Notes: a model not told the origin generated them from the sequence alone. Counted from the stretch's first letter, positions 52,554 through 62,352 are shown. The stretch is DNA of 64,000 bases from Thermoanaerobaculia bacterium (GCA_947259195.1 CAMYLC010000045.1:1-64000); one strand, 5' to 3'. Numbers and translations: made by a program.

Positions 52554-52974
52554 CAGGCCTCGAGGAGGACTCGTTCAAATACTGCTCCAGGAGGATCTGT
52601 GCCGCCGTAGCGTCGACTCTCTCGGGATGGCGCCGCGGATCGATTCCAGCCTCGCGGAGCCTTTCTTCCGCCTCCACCGAGGTCAGCGTCTCATCCGTCA
52701 TCTCGACAGGCAGGCCGGACTCTGCGGCGAGCTTGCGCGCGAAGCTGGAAGCCCGAGCCGAAGCTGGTCCGCGACTCCCGTCGAGATTGAGAGGTTCGCC
52801 AACGACAAGGCACTCGACCTCCCGTTCGAGGGCGGTGTCGATGATCTGGCGAATCGCCTGAGCGTCACTGGTCCGCCTCACCGTCTCGAGCGGTACCGCG
52901 AACTGTCCCTCCGGATCGGACAGGGCTAGCCCGATTCGCTTCTCGCCGAAATCGATACCCAGGATCCGTTTCAT
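52546..52974 (-). CDS. ruvX: Holliday junction resolvase-like protein RuvX (YqgF)
   Basis: 142 residues from the ATG at 52974. RNase H-like fold: ILGIDFGEKRIGLALSD (first Asp), CLVVGEPLNLDG (second acidic strand) and DETLTSVEAEERL plus VDATAAQILLEQYL. It is thought to act in rRNA 5' end processing or in resolving DNA junctions. It overlaps mltG, as in many bacteria. Confidence 0.92.
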   Translation of the reverse strand: MKRILGIDFGEKRIGLALSDPEGQFAVPLETVRRTSDAQAIRQIIDTALEREVECLVVGEPLNLDGSRGPASARASSFARKLAAESGLPVEMTDETLTSVEAEERLREAGIDPRRHPERVDATAAQILLEQYLNESSSRPDD

Positions 52975-53280
52975 GGCTCGTTCCCGACCTCTCGTTCGAG
53001 GTGGCTCGGAAGACGATACCACCCATAGTCAATGCCCGAGCGCCGGCCTGTGACAGGGACTCGAGATGGTGCTGGCCCTGGGCTTCACGAAGGGTTCGGA
53101 AATGCTCCTTATAGGGTCGATTCCGGCCGTCTGAAGTGGGCCGGGGCTGTGCTAGCATGAGGGCTCTCGATTACCGGGCGCCAGGAAACGGGATCAGTTC
53201 GACGACTCCCTCTGGACGCTCGGGGCGGTCCCTGAGGTGTCTACCCGGATCACCAAAACCCAACTACGAGCGAGGTGCTC

Positions 53281-54468
53281 ATGAAAGATGTAGTCGTTCT
53301 GAGTGCTGTTCGTACGCCCATCGGGTCCTTCCAGGGCGTCTTCAAGACCCTGCCGGCTCATGCACTTGGCGCCGCGGCGCTGAAGGGAGCCATCGAGCGC
53401 GCAGAGTTGGAGCCTTCGGCTCTACAGCAGGTGTACATGGGCTGTGTACTGACCGCAGGCGTGGGGCAGGCGCCGGCTCGGCAAGCGACCCTTGGGGCTG
53501 GCTGTCCTGTCTCGACGGGTGCCGTGACCGTCGGCAAGGTTTGCGGGTCGGCCATGCGTGCCGTGATGACGGCCGCCAACGACCTGCGCTGTGGCGATTT
53601 TCAAGTAGTGGCGGCTGGCGGAATGGAGAGCATGACGAGTGCTCCCTTCCTCGCTTCAGGCGTGCGTGAAGGCCTGCGCTTGGGTCACGGGAAGCTCTTG
53701 GACTCCATGGTTCACGACGGTCTGTGGGACCCCTACAGCGACGTCCACATGGGAAACTGCGCCGAGATTTGCGCCAGTCACTACGAGTTCACCCGTGAGG
53801 CCCAGGATGCCTTCGCCCAGGAGAGCTACAAGCGAGCTCGAGAGGCGACCGAAAGTGGTCGGGTCGCAGATGAAATGGTCACGGTCGAGGTACCTCAGCG
53901 CAAGGGCAATGCGCTGTCCATCGACCGGGACGAGGAACCCTTCAGGGTCGATTTGGAGCGCATGTCGGGCCTTCGACCGGCGTTCAAGAAGGATGGTACC
54001 GTTACGGCAGCGAATGCGAGCAAGATCAACGACGGTGCTGCGGCCCTGGTGCTCACTACGGCGCAACACGCCGAGCAGCTCGGGGTCCGGCCGCTGGCTC
54101 GCCTGGTGGCCCAGGCCTCGGCAGCTCAAGAGCCTGACTGGTTTACCACGGCACCCGTGAAGGCCACCCAGAAGGCACTGGAAAGGGCCGGACTTAGCGC
54201 TGATGACATCGACCTATGGGAAGTGAACGAGGCCTTCGCGGCCGTGGCCATGGCCTTTCTCGAGGAGCTGGAGCTGCCCGCAGATCGGGTCAACGTTCGT
54301 GGCGGGGCCGTAGCACTGGGGCACCCCATCGGCGCTTCTGGAGCTCGAATCCTGGTGACGCTGCTGCATGCCATGGCAGAGCGCGATGTGCAACGGGGCT
54401 GTGCCGCGATCTGCATTGGGGGTGGAGAAGCCACCGCCATGATCGTCGAAAGGGAAACCCAGGCTTGA
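53281..54468 (+). CDS. Acetyl-CoA C-acetyltransferase (thiolase)
   Basis: 395 residues from the ATG at 53281; the frame begins 6 bp earlier with a GTG. A biosynthetic-type thiolase that joins or cleaves acetyl-CoA units. The catalytic residues are visible: Cys in VGKVCGSAMRAV near 88, His in RGGAVALGHPIGASGAR near 345 and Cys in AAICIGGGEA near 378. No other beta-oxidation or butyrate genes are near. The lptD start overlaps its stop. Confidence 0.92.
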   Translation: MKDVVVLSAVRTPIGSFQGVFKTLPAHALGAAALKGAIERAELEPSALQQVYMGCVLTAGVGQAPARQATLGAGCPVSTGAVTVGKVCGSAMRAVMTAANDLRCGDFQVVAAGGMESMTSAPFLASGVREGLRLGHGKLLDSMVHDGLWDPYSDVHMGNCAEICASHYEFTREAQDAFAQESYKRAREATESGRVADEMVTVEVPQRKGNALSIDRDEEPFRVDLERMSGLRPAFKKDGTVTAANASKINDGAAALVLTTAQHAEQLGVRPLARLVAQASAAQEPDWFTTAPVKATQKALERAGLSADDIDLWEVNEAFAAVAMAFLEELELPADRVNVRGGAVALGHPIGASGARILVTLLHAMAERDVQRGCAAICIGGGEATAMIVERETQA

Positions 54469-56813
54469 AATCCAGGGGGTCAAATTCTTCGAGCACCAGC
54501 CGTTGGCTCGGGCGACAGTGCACCCAGCGGCTTTGGAGTTGTCTTCTTGCGCTCCTGTTGTGGTCCCATGGACCTGCTGCGTCGGCGCAGGTCCTCGATG
54601 AGTGGCCCGACGACGACCCGATATTGGGGCAGCAAGAGGAGCTCGAAGCAGAGGGGACGACGGCTCCACTCGAAGACCCCGAGAGCTCCGAGGCCGATCC
54701 AGGCCTGGATCGGATTCGATTCCAGATTCCCTTTCCCGAAGACAAGGGAGGCGGAGTGGCCACCGGCACAGCCGGTAATCTGGAGTACGTTCGGGAGGAC
54801 TATGTCGTTGCCAGCGGCGGAGTAGAGCTGCAGTACCAGGACCTGCAATTCCAGGGGCAGCGAGTGACCATCGACCTCAAGACCGAGCAAGTCACCGCGG
54901 AGGGCGATGTGATCATCGACCAGGGGCCTCGGCGCCTGGTGGGAGAGACGCTGGTCTTCGACCTGGTGACCAAGACGGGCACCGTGACCAATGCCAAGGC
55001 CTTCGTCGACCCCGACATCTTCTTCGAAGGAAAGATCATCAAGAAAGTCGCCGAGGACACCTACGAGGTGACTGACGGCATGGTCACTTCCTGTATCGAC
55101 GACAATCCCGATTGGAGCTTTCGACTGTCCAAGGGCCGCGTGGAGCTGGGCGGTTGGGCCAAGGCGAAGCACGCCCGCTTTCGGGTGAAGAAGGCACCGA
55201 TACTCTACTTCCCCCAGATTCTCTACCCTGCCAGCTCGGATCGGAAATCGGGGTTCTTATTTCCGAATCTCGGTTATTCGGAAAACCGTGGTGCGCTCTT
55301 GGGTTTGGCCTACTTCCTGACGCTCGGTCCAAGCTACGACACGACCTTCTATGCTGACTTCTACAGCGAGAGCTATATCGGCGCCGGCAACGAGTTTCGC
55401 TACCGACCGAGCGAGAATACTCGGGGAATCTTCGAGGGGTATGTGGTCGACGACCCGGACTCTGATGAGTTGCGGTGGAAGGCCTTCTGGTCGCATGTCA
55501 GTGATCAGTTGCCGCTGGGGCTGCGCGGGGTCGTCCGCTATCAGAACTTCTCCGATTTCAACTTCTTTCGAGATTTCGAACGGGACTTCAGCAACGTCGC
55601 TATCCGACGACAGCGTTCCGAAGGTTTCCTGACCGGTAGCTGGGGACAGCAGTCCTTCACCCTGTTGGTGGACCAGAACGAGACTTTCGTCACCGCCGGC
55701 GACATCACCACGGCGCGGCGGCTTCCCGAGGCGGAATACCGCTTGCGGCCGACGCAATTGGCCAGCTTGCCGATCTATCTGGACCTGGTGAGCTCGTTGG
55801 ACTACCTGCAGTCTGCCAGGACCGATAGATTCGATCAGAAGTGGGGGCGGGCAGACATCTTCCCGAACCTGACCGCGGCGCTCAGTACACTGCCCTGGCT
55901 CTCGGTATCGGTGAGCGCCGGTGAGCGAGTCACCTGGTACAGCGACACCCGGACCGAGGACGGAACAGACGTGACTGGAGAGTCACTGACGCGGGCAATT
56001 GCGACAGCCAACAGCAGCATCGTCGGCCCCTCTTTCTCCCGTGTATTCGATGGCAAGATCGGACGATTCGGGAAGTTCAAGCACATCGTCGAGCCTCGCT
56101 GGAACTATCGCTATGTCCAGGACTTCGAAGATGCGGATCAGATCCTGAGGTTCGACGAGATCGACTTCATTCCCTTCGCCAATGTCTTCTCGGTCAACCT
56201 CGTCAACAGATTGCTGGCGAAACCCGTCGACGAAGAGCTACATGGTGGTGCCCGAGAGATCATGTCGCTGGAGATCGGCCAGCTGTACAGCCTCGATGAG
56301 AACGTGTTCCTTGAGTCGTCTGCCGACCAGACTCTCACCTCGACTCGGGGACCGGTCAACCTGCGCTATCGGTTCAATCCGAGTCGAGATGCGAATGTCG
56401 AAGCCAGAGTGACCTACAGCGCGCTGTTCAACGATCTGATCTCTACCTCGATATCGGGCGGCATGAGATTCGGGCCGCACGGTGCAGGGCTGACCTGGTT
56501 TACGAGCTCGAATCCTGAAACGGGAGTGTCGAGAGGCAATCAAGTCCGTTTCTATGCCGGCGTGGAGCTGTGGCCGAGTCATCTCCGCTTGGATACCCAG
56601 ATCAACTACGATTTCGATCTTTCGTTGCTCCAGAGCCAGCGTTACATCCTTCAGTATTTCTCTCAGTGCTTCGGATATCGCTTGGAATACCGGGATTGGC
56701 AATCCGTGACCAGGCAGGATAGAGAATTTCGGTTTGCACTGACCCTGAAGAACATTGGTACATTTCTCGACTTGACGGGCGGCACTCGCAACGGCTTTAA
56801 TCCCGGCTACTGA
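54465..56813 (+). CDS. lptD: LPS assembly protein LptD
   Basis: 782 residues from a TTG that overlaps the thiolase stop; no better in-frame start is seen. A signal peptide (LLALLLWSHGPAASA) and an acidic linker lead to the OstA/LptA-like jellyroll (about 110-220: YVREDYVVASGGVELQYQDL, TAEGDVIIDQGPRRLVGETL). The C-terminal beta-barrel ends in aromatic-rich strands. Two cysteines match the positions that form the essential disulphide: MVTSCIDDNPDWSF and SQCFGYRLEY. It inserts LPS into the outer membrane. Confidence 0.93.
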   Translation: MKSRGSNSSSTSRWLGRQCTQRLWSCLLALLLWSHGPAASAQVLDEWPDDDPILGQQEELEAEGTTAPLEDPESSEADPGLDRIRFQIPFPEDKGGGVATGTAGNLEYVREDYVVASGGVELQYQDLQFQGQRVTIDLKTEQVTAEGDVIIDQGPRRLVGETLVFDLVTKTGTVTNAKAFVDPDIFFEGKIIKKVAEDTYEVTDGMVTSCIDDNPDWSFRLSKGRVELGGWAKAKHARFRVKKAPILYFPQILYPASSDRKSGFLFPNLGYSENRGALLGLAYFLTLGPSYDTTFYADFYSESYIGAGNEFRYRPSENTRGIFEGYVVDDPDSDELRWKAFWSHVSDQLPLGLRGVVRYQNFSDFNFFRDFERDFSNVAIRRQRSEGFLTGSWGQQSFTLLVDQNETFVTAGDITTARRLPEAEYRLRPTQLASLPIYLDLVSSLDYLQSARTDRFDQKWGRADIFPNLTAALSTLPWLSVSVSAGERVTWYSDTRTEDGTDVTGESLTRAIATANSSIVGPSFSRVFDGKIGRFGKFKHIVEPRWNYRYVQDFEDADQILRFDEIDFIPFANVFSVNLVNRLLAKPVDEELHGGAREIMSLEIGQLYSLDENVFLESSADQTLTSTRGPVNLRYRFNPSRDANVEARVTYSALFNDLISTSISGGMRFGPHGAGLTWFTSSNPETGVSRGNQVRFYAGVELWPSHLRLDTQINYDFDLSLLQSQRYILQYFSQCFGYRLEYRDWQSVTRQDREFRFALTLKNIGTFLDLTGGTRNGFNPGY

Positions 56814-56873
56814 TCGGAGCGGGGTGGATACGCCACAGAGGTCCTTGCGTCAGTCGAAATCAGGAGATTTCCC

Positions 56874-57833
56874 ATGCGTGCACTGATTACCGGAGTTACC
56901 GGCTTTGCCGGTTCCCATCTCGCCGACTATCTACTCGCTGAGCAGCCGGAGGTGGAGATATTCGGCATCCGACGTTGGCGCAGCCGGATGGAGAACATCG
57001 AGCACCTGGACGGCAGGCTCCAATTACGGGAGTGTGATCTCAGAGACCCCGCCGCGATACAGGGTGTTTTGGCGGAGGTCCGGCCGGACTACATCTTTCA
57101 CCTGGCGGCGCAGAGTTTCGTTCCGGCCAGTTGGCGAGCGCCTTCCGAGACCCTGATGACCAACATTCTCGGCCAGACCAACATCTTCGAGGCTGTGAGG
57201 GTGTTGGAGCTTGATCCAGTGATCCAAATCGCCGGTTCGAGCGAGGAGTACGGCCTGGTGCTGCCGGACGAGGTGCCGATCAAGGAAACCAACCCGCTGC
57301 GACCACTCTCGCCGTATGCGGTCTCGAAAGTGGCGCAGGATCTTCTCGCCTACCAGTACTTCAGAAGCTACGGCCTCAAGACCGTTCGCACGCGTGGCTT
57401 CAACCACACCGGTCCCCGACGCGGGGAGGTCTTTGTCACCTCCAACTTCGCCAAACAGATTGCCTCCATCGAGGCAGGGCTGAGAGAGCCGGTGATCCGG
57501 GTCGGCAACCTGGATGCGCAGCGTGATTTCACGGATGTCCGAGATATGGTGCGCGCTTACTGGCTTGCTGTGTCCGAGGCGACGCCCGGCGAGGTCTACA
57601 ACCTGGCGAGCGGCAGGGCCGTGACGATCCGAGAGCTACTGGATCAGCTGTTGGCCCTGTCCGATACCGAGGTCGAAGTCCAGGTCGACCCGGATCGGTT
57701 GCGGCCGTCCGATGTCGAGATCCTCTTGGGCGATTACTCGAAGTTCCGATCCGACACCGGCTGGGAGCCTTCCATCCCCCTCGAGCAGACCCTGAAGGAC
57801 ACCCTCGACTACTGGCGCCAGAAGCTGTCATAG
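56874..57833 (+). CDS. gmd: GDP-mannose 4,6-dehydratase family protein
   Basis: 319 residues. An extended short-chain dehydrogenase: GVTGFAGSHLADYL (NAD(P) site), FHLAAQSFVPASW, SSEEYG and YAVSKVAQDLLAYQ (catalytic Tyr/Lys), and NHTGPRRGEVFV. These match GDP-mannose 4,6-dehydratases, which make GDP-4-keto-6-deoxymannose. The next gene is a likely reductase for that product. It is shorter than many Gmd enzymes (about 350-370), so dTDP- or UDP-specific relatives remain possible. Confidence 0.85.
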   Translation: MRALITGVTGFAGSHLADYLLAEQPEVEIFGIRRWRSRMENIEHLDGRLQLRECDLRDPAAIQGVLAEVRPDYIFHLAAQSFVPASWRAPSETLMTNILGQTNIFEAVRVLELDPVIQIAGSSEEYGLVLPDEVPIKETNPLRPLSPYAVSKVAQDLLAYQYFRSYGLKTVRTRGFNHTGPRRGEVFVTSNFAKQIASIEAGLREPVIRVGNLDAQRDFTDVRDMVRAYWLAVSEATPGEVYNLASGRAVTIRELLDQLLALSDTEVEVQVDPDRLRPSDVEILLGDYSKFRSDTGWEPSIPLEQTLKDTLDYWRQKLS

Positions 57834-57863
57834 AGCAGAGCTCTTCTTGCAGGCGCAACTACC

Positions 57864-58775
57864 ATGAACGTTCTGATCACCGGAGTCGCCGGCTTCGTCG
57901 GATCGCATCTCTGCCGACACCTTCTGGATCGCGGCCACCGAGTGAGCGGCACGTTTATCGGCGACAGTCCAGAGCTTGCTGGAGTCGACCTGGTCGCGGT
58001 CGATCTGTTGGACACTTCGAAGCTGGCGGAGGCGATTGCGGACGCCGCACCCGACAAGATCATCCATCTAGCGGGCCTCAGCCATGTCGGTGAGTCGTGG
58101 CAACGACCAGAGCTCTACTTCAGGGTCAACGTACTCGGTAGCGAGAACCTGCTGCATGCTGCCCAGGGAGCGAGAGTCATCGTGGCCTCGAGCGCCGAGG
58201 TCTATGGTGCTGTCCCAGAAGAGGAGCAGCCACTGACCGAAGACCGTGATCTGGCGCCGATTAGCCCTTATGGCATGAGCAAGGCGGCGATGGAGAGGAT
58301 TGCCGTCTACCACGGGGCCACGATAGTGAGGTCATTCAACATCTGCGGGCCCGGCCAGGCACCGATCTTTGCGCTGCCGACATTCGCTCACCAGCTAAGG
58401 GCGATTGCTGATGGCGATCAGGCTCCGGTGATCCAGGTTGGAAACCTCTCGGCTCGCCGGGATTTCATCCATGTAGACGACGCGGTGACAGGCTACAGCG
58501 CCCTGTTGGAAGGGGAGCATTCTGGAGAGGTCTACAACCTTGGTAGCGGGCAGGCTCACAGCATCCGGGCAGCTCTCGATGAGCTCATCCGCATTTCGGG
58601 TGTCTCTCCTGAGGTCGAAGTGGACCCGGAACGATGCCGGAAGGTGGATGTACCGCTTCTCGTCGCTTCGACCGAGCCCTTGCAAGCTCTCGGTTGGGAG
58701 GCCAGGAAGACGCTCGCAGAGGCCCTGCAGGATCTCTGGGACGAGACGGGCGGGCTGGGGACCGCGAAATCCTAG
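57864..58775 (+). CDS. NAD-dependent epimerase/reductase, likely GDP-4-keto-6-deoxymannose reductase
   Basis: 303 residues. A short-chain dehydrogenase with GVAGFVGSHLCRHLL, IHLAGLSHVGESWQRP, ASSAEVYG and YGMSKAAMERIA. The ASSAEVYG, RSFNICGPGQ and DFIHVDDAV segments fit Rmd-type reductases, which make GDP-D-rhamnose. It is 30 bp after gmd. The two would make a GDP-6-deoxyhexose for LPS O-antigen or another glycan. Confidence 0.8.
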   Translation: MNVLITGVAGFVGSHLCRHLLDRGHRVSGTFIGDSPELAGVDLVAVDLLDTSKLAEAIADAAPDKIIHLAGLSHVGESWQRPELYFRVNVLGSENLLHAAQGARVIVASSAEVYGAVPEEEQPLTEDRDLAPISPYGMSKAAMERIAVYHGATIVRSFNICGPGQAPIFALPTFAHQLRAIADGDQAPVIQVGNLSARRDFIHVDDAVTGYSALLEGEHSGEVYNLGSGQAHSIRAALDELIRISGVSPEVEVDPERCRKVDVPLLVASTEPLQALGWEARKTLAEALQDLWDETGGLGTAKS

Positions 58776-58787
58776 GGCGCTGCTGCC

Positions 58788-60128
58788 GTGGCCAGGCTCT
58801 CAGCTGGCGAACTCTTCCGTCAGACAGTTCATATCGGTGCCGGCTTCCTCGCTCTGGCCCTGCGCTGGGTCAGTCCGCTGCATCTATCATGGCTGGCTGC
58901 GACCGGACTCTGCTTCAATGCCATGATCCTGCCCCGACTCGGCGGGCTGGGTCTGTGGAGACGGGAAGAGGAGTGGAATCGGCGAGCTCCCGGCATCGTC
59001 CTGTACCCACTGACCGTCTTGCTGCTCCTGTTGATCTTCAGTCGCAGGCCCGAAGTGGCGGCAGCAGGATGGGGGCTGCTGGCTTTTGGTGACGGAGCAG
59101 CCTCTCTGGCGGGTCTGGCATGGGGGCGGCGAAGGTTGCCCTGGAATCCAGCCAAGAGTTGGGCGGGCCTGACGGCTTACTGGCTGCTCGGTGGAGGTGC
59201 CGTCGGAGTGCTGGTTCAGTGGGTGGCACCGGGCGACTTCGATGGGCGCTTTGTCTGGGCCATGAGCTTCGGGGTGGCGTTTGCTGCGGCGCTTCTGGAG
59301 TCCATGCCATCGCGACTGGACGACAATCTGGCGGTGCCGTTGATCGGTGCACTGCTACTGGTCTGCTGCCTCTGGACCGAAGGGTACTGGATCCAGCTGA
59401 CCGGTCTCAGCTGGGTCGGTCACTTTTCGCTGGCGGTGACGGTCAATGTGGTTTTGGCCGGTGTCTCGTACAAACTGGAGGCGCTCGACCGCAGTGGGTG
59501 GATCGCTGCCAGCGTCATTGGTAGCGTGGTACTCGGATTCCTGGGCTGGAGGGGCTATTCTGTTCTCTTGCTGTTCTTTCTGCTGGGAACCCTCGCGACA
59601 CGAGTTGGTTACCGAAAAAAGGCGAATCGCGGCGTCGCCCAGTCGAGTTCGGGTCGGAGGAGCGCCTGGAACGCCTTGGCAAATGGCTCGGTGGCGGCCG
59701 CCTGCGCCCTGTTCTCGCTTCTCACCCCATTTCCCGAGCTCTTCGCCGTGGCCTTCGCGGGCGCGATGGCAGCTGCTACCGCCGACACCCTGGAGAGTGA
59801 GATCGGTCAGCTATGCGGTGGTCCTACGCTTCTCGTCACCAGCCTCGAGCCCGTTCCGGTGGGAACCGACGGCGGTGTGTCTACTATGGGCACCATGGCT
59901 GGTGCTTTGGGATCTCTGGCCGTGGCGGCGTTTGGGGGAGGCATCGGGCTGTACTCGGCAGCGATGATCTCGGTCGTAGCCTTGGCCGGCCTGGTCGCCA
60001 CTCTGCTCGAGAGTGCTGTGGGTGCGAGCTTGGAGCGCCAAGGCCGGGTGGGAAACGATGCGGTGAACTTTTTCAACACACTGTCGGGAGCACTCTTGGC
60101 AGTCGGATTGGCGCGGCTGCTGAGCTGA
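58788..60128 (+). CDS. Fused dolichol/phytol kinase-like and DUF92 (VTE6-like) membrane protein
   Basis: 446 residues from a GTG, with many membrane helices. The N-terminal about 190 residues resemble polyprenol/phytol kinases of the SEC59/VTE5 type (RQTVHIGAGFLALAL, FGDGAASLAGLAWGRRRLP, KSWAGLTAYWLLG). The C-terminal half is a DUF92/TMEM19 domain (WNALANGSVAAACALF, ADTLESEIGQLCGG, PVGTDGGVSTMGTMAGALG). In plants VTE5 and VTE6 successively phosphorylate phytol to its diphosphate. The fusion suggests one protein doing both steps on an isoprenoid alcohol. Confidence 0.8.
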   Translation: MARLSAGELFRQTVHIGAGFLALALRWVSPLHLSWLAATGLCFNAMILPRLGGLGLWRREEEWNRRAPGIVLYPLTVLLLLLIFSRRPEVAAAGWGLLAFGDGAASLAGLAWGRRRLPWNPAKSWAGLTAYWLLGGGAVGVLVQWVAPGDFDGRFVWAMSFGVAFAAALLESMPSRLDDNLAVPLIGALLLVCCLWTEGYWIQLTGLSWVGHFSLAVTVNVVLAGVSYKLEALDRSGWIAASVIGSVVLGFLGWRGYSVLLLFFLLGTLATRVGYRKKANRGVAQSSSGRRSAWNALANGSVAAACALFSLLTPFPELFAVAFAGAMAAATADTLESEIGQLCGGPTLLVTSLEPVPVGTDGGVSTMGTMAGALGSLAVAAFGGGIGLYSAAMISVVALAGLVATLLESAVGASLERQGRVGNDAVNFFNTLSGALLAVGLARLLS

Positions 60129-60193
60129 AGGTCCCAAGCGGGGTGACTCTGTGCAAAGGGCTGCAATATGATGGTTGAAGCCGAGCTCCGGAG

Positions 60194-60727
60194 ATGACTC
60201 GAATGGCTGTGGACGACAGAGAGATGGAAAGAGTTCAGGTCGAGGAGGTCGAGCTCGTCTCGACCGGCCTGCTGAGCTCCTACGATCGACTTCGACGGCG
60301 CATTGTGGAGGCGCTGGAGCGGAGAGGGAGACTCGGTAGGGCCCTGTCCGAACCCTTGATGCTGGCGCCCGATCTCTTGGTGCTGCTGGCCCGGCTGTGC
60401 ATGGACCGTGACGTCTCTCCTGCCTCACGACGGCTCATTGTCGGTGCCCTGGCCTACTTTCTTACTCCGGTCGATATGCTTCCGGAGGCATTCCTTGGAG
60501 TCGGTGGTTTCCTGGACGATGTCGTCCTTGCCAGCCTGGTGTTGAGCCACAGTCTCGATGCAGAGTTGGAGCCGCTGGCAGTGAAGCACTGGAGCGGCAA
60601 TCAGAATCTACGAGTCGTCCTGGCAGATGTCTCCGGTGCCGGGGCGGCGCTGCTCGGGGTCAGCCTGTACGAACGATTGAAGGGTTTTCTCGTCAGGCGG
60701 GGCGTCAACGTCGAAGATGATGTCTAG
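60194..60727 (+). CDS. DUF1232 (YkvA) domain protein
   Basis: 177 residues. The DUF1232 signature is ALAYFLTPVDMLPEAFLGVG with FLDDVVLA, in a hydrophobic pair of helices near residues 90-120. The N-terminus is charged. The function is unknown; the domain is found in small membrane proteins. Its stop TAG shares the palindrome CTAG with the stop of the convergent HD gene. Confidence 0.8.
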   Translation: MTRMAVDDREMERVQVEEVELVSTGLLSSYDRLRRRIVEALERRGRLGRALSEPLMLAPDLLVLLARLCMDRDVSPASRRLIVGALAYFLTPVDMLPEAFLGVGGFLDDVVLASLVLSHSLDAELEPLAVKHWSGNQNLRVVLADVSGAGAALLGVSLYERLKGFLVRRGVNVEDDV

Positions 60728-61275
60728 CGAGAACGGCGCTCCTTCAGCTCCGTAAAGAGCCGCTCGATCAAGGGGAAGCCCCCATTCGGGAAGTTGTCGG
60801 GATTGTCCCAGAAGCGTTTCAACCCTTCGTCGCCCTGACTTTCGTAGAGCCGCACTTTCAACATCATCTGGAGCTTGTCGCAGGCTTTGACCAGCCTGGC
60901 TTCGCGGCTCTCGCCGGCTTGATACTCGGCCCAGAGAGCCCGCATTCCCGCCGGCAGGGGGGCGAGGATCTCTTCGATGGCGGCCGCTTCGGCGGCCTGC
61001 TTGGCGCCTGCGGGTAGATAGCGAGAGGCGGTACGGGGGAAGTCGCCGATTCTGAGCTCGGCGAGGTCGTGAACCATGGCGATCTCCATGGCTCGCAGAC
61101 GGTCGATGTCGGAGATGCTCTCGCTCAGGACCCAGACCAGAAAGGCGACATGCCAAGTGTGCTCGCTGACGCTTTCCGGGTCGGAGACGCCGCTCAGGAG
61201 ATACCCCATTCTGGGGATGCGATCCAGATTCTGGACTTCCAGAAGGAGGTCGAGTAGATCACCATTGGCTTGCAT
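60724..61275 (-). CDS. HD-domain hydrolase, YfbR/HDDC2-like 5'-deoxynucleotidase
   Basis: 183 residues. The HD metal site is visible: SEHTWHVAF (first His), AMVHDLAELRIGDFP (HD pair) and KACDKLQMMLKV (distal Asp). The arrangement fits YfbR/HDDC2 proteins, which remove phosphate from deoxynucleoside monophosphates. It converges on the DUF1232 gene with overlapping stop codons. Confidence 0.85.
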   Translation of the reverse strand: MQANGDLLDLLLEVQNLDRIPRMGYLLSGVSDPESVSEHTWHVAFLVWVLSESISDIDRLRAMEIAMVHDLAELRIGDFPRTASRYLPAGAKQAAEAAAIEEILAPLPAGMRALWAEYQAGESREARLVKACDKLQMMLKVRLYESQGDEGLKRFWDNPDNFPNGGFPLIERLFTELKERRSR

Positions 61276-61301
61276 GGGCGTCGCAGCTTACTACACGAGC
61301 T

Positions 61302-61330
61302 TTGGTGCGGTCTTCGGGTGACGGTAAGAT
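61302..61330 (+). promoter_or_regulatory. Possible promoter of the DinB-family gene
   Basis: TTGGTG and TAAGAT with a 17-bp spacer, 58 bp before the DinB-family ATG. The match to the consensus is partial. Confidence 0.35.
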
Positions 61331-61387
61331 TGGTCGACAGTTGAAGCAGCGACAGAACCGATCTCGACGACCAAGAGGACCGAGAGC

Positions 61388-61927
61388 ATGGCTGACAGCC
61401 GAATACCGAAACCCGAGGTCGGCGAGCACGATGCCTATTTTTCGACCTATATAGACCGGGTAGAGGAGGGGGATCTCATCGGCGACCTGAGGAGTCAGGT
61501 AGGTGAGCTGAGCGAGCTCTTTGGCGACTTGTCTGAAGCCGAGGGCGAATTCCGCTACGCGCCCGACAAATGGAGCGTCAAGGAGGTCCTGGGTCACCTC
61601 ATCGATACTGAAAGAGTATTCGTCTTTCGGGGACTCTGGTTCGCGCGGGGTGGACCGGCCGACCTTCCGGGGTTCGATCAAGACGAGTTCGTACGCCAGG
61701 CGGACTTGGGTCGACGCTCGGTAGAGAGCCTGGTCTCAGAGTTCGTCCACCTTCGACAGTCCACGGTCGATCTCGTAGCGAGCTTTCGGAAGCGCGAGTG
61801 GGAACGATCGGGGATCTCGAACGAGGCGTCTCTCTCGGTGCGGGCGATCGGATACATCCTGCTCGGCCACGTCGTGCACCATCTGGAGATCCTCCGAGAG
61901 AGGTATTTGAAGCCGCTTGGTCAGTGA
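61388..61927 (+). CDS. DinB-family protein (DUF664-type)
   Basis: 179 residues in a four-helix bundle. Likely metal-binding histidines are in LGHLIDTERVFVF and LGHVVHHLEILRERYL, the typical positions of this fold. These proteins are often thiol-dependent transferases or of unknown function. The ATG follows GACCGAGAGC. Confidence 0.82.
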   Translation: MADSRIPKPEVGEHDAYFSTYIDRVEEGDLIGDLRSQVGELSELFGDLSEAEGEFRYAPDKWSVKEVLGHLIDTERVFVFRGLWFARGGPADLPGFDQDEFVRQADLGRRSVESLVSEFVHLRQSTVDLVASFRKREWERSGISNEASLSVRAIGYILLGHVVHHLEILRERYLKPLGQ

Positions 61928-61979
61928 CGGATCGAGGAGACGAGGCCGGAGACGTGCAGCAATGCCGGAGGAGAGGTCC

Positions 61980-62342
61980 ATGGAGGAGATGATCCCAGCC
62001 GCCGTGAAGCCGCAGGTGCCCCTGGCCGATTTGCAGCGACTCGACATCCGTGTCGGCACGATCTTGCGAGTGGAAGAGATCGAAGGCTCGCGTTCGCTGA
62101 TGCGGCTTGTCGTCAATTTCGGCGACCACCAGCGGACGATCCTGGCCGGCATCAAGCAGGAGCGCCCTGAACCGAGCGACCTGATGGGTCGGCAAGCGCT
62201 TTTCGTCGTCAATCTGGAGCCCAGGAAGATGATGGGAGAGCTCTCGGAAGGTATGCTGTTCGACATCGGCTACGCGGATGGCGTGCTTCCGGCGCTCGCC
62301 GTACCGGAGCGGACAGTCCCAGACGGAGCTCGAGCCGGTTGA
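61980..62342 (+). CDS. tRNA-binding-domain protein (CsaA / MetG C-terminal type)
   Basis: 120 residues from the ATG at 61980, which follows GGAGGAGAGG. The EMAP-II/OB fold is plain: RLDIRVGTILRVEEIEGS, QRTILAGIKQ and FVVNLEPRKMMGELSEGM. Stand-alone domains of this type act as chaperones or as subunits that bind tRNA. Two in-frame ATGs upstream are less likely. Confidence 0.87.
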   Translation: MEEMIPAAVKPQVPLADLQRLDIRVGTILRVEEIEGSRSLMRLVVNFGDHQRTILAGIKQERPEPSDLMGRQALFVVNLEPRKMMGELSEGMLFDIGYADGVLPALAVPERTVPDGARAG

Positions 62343-62352
62343 AGGAGGAGGC

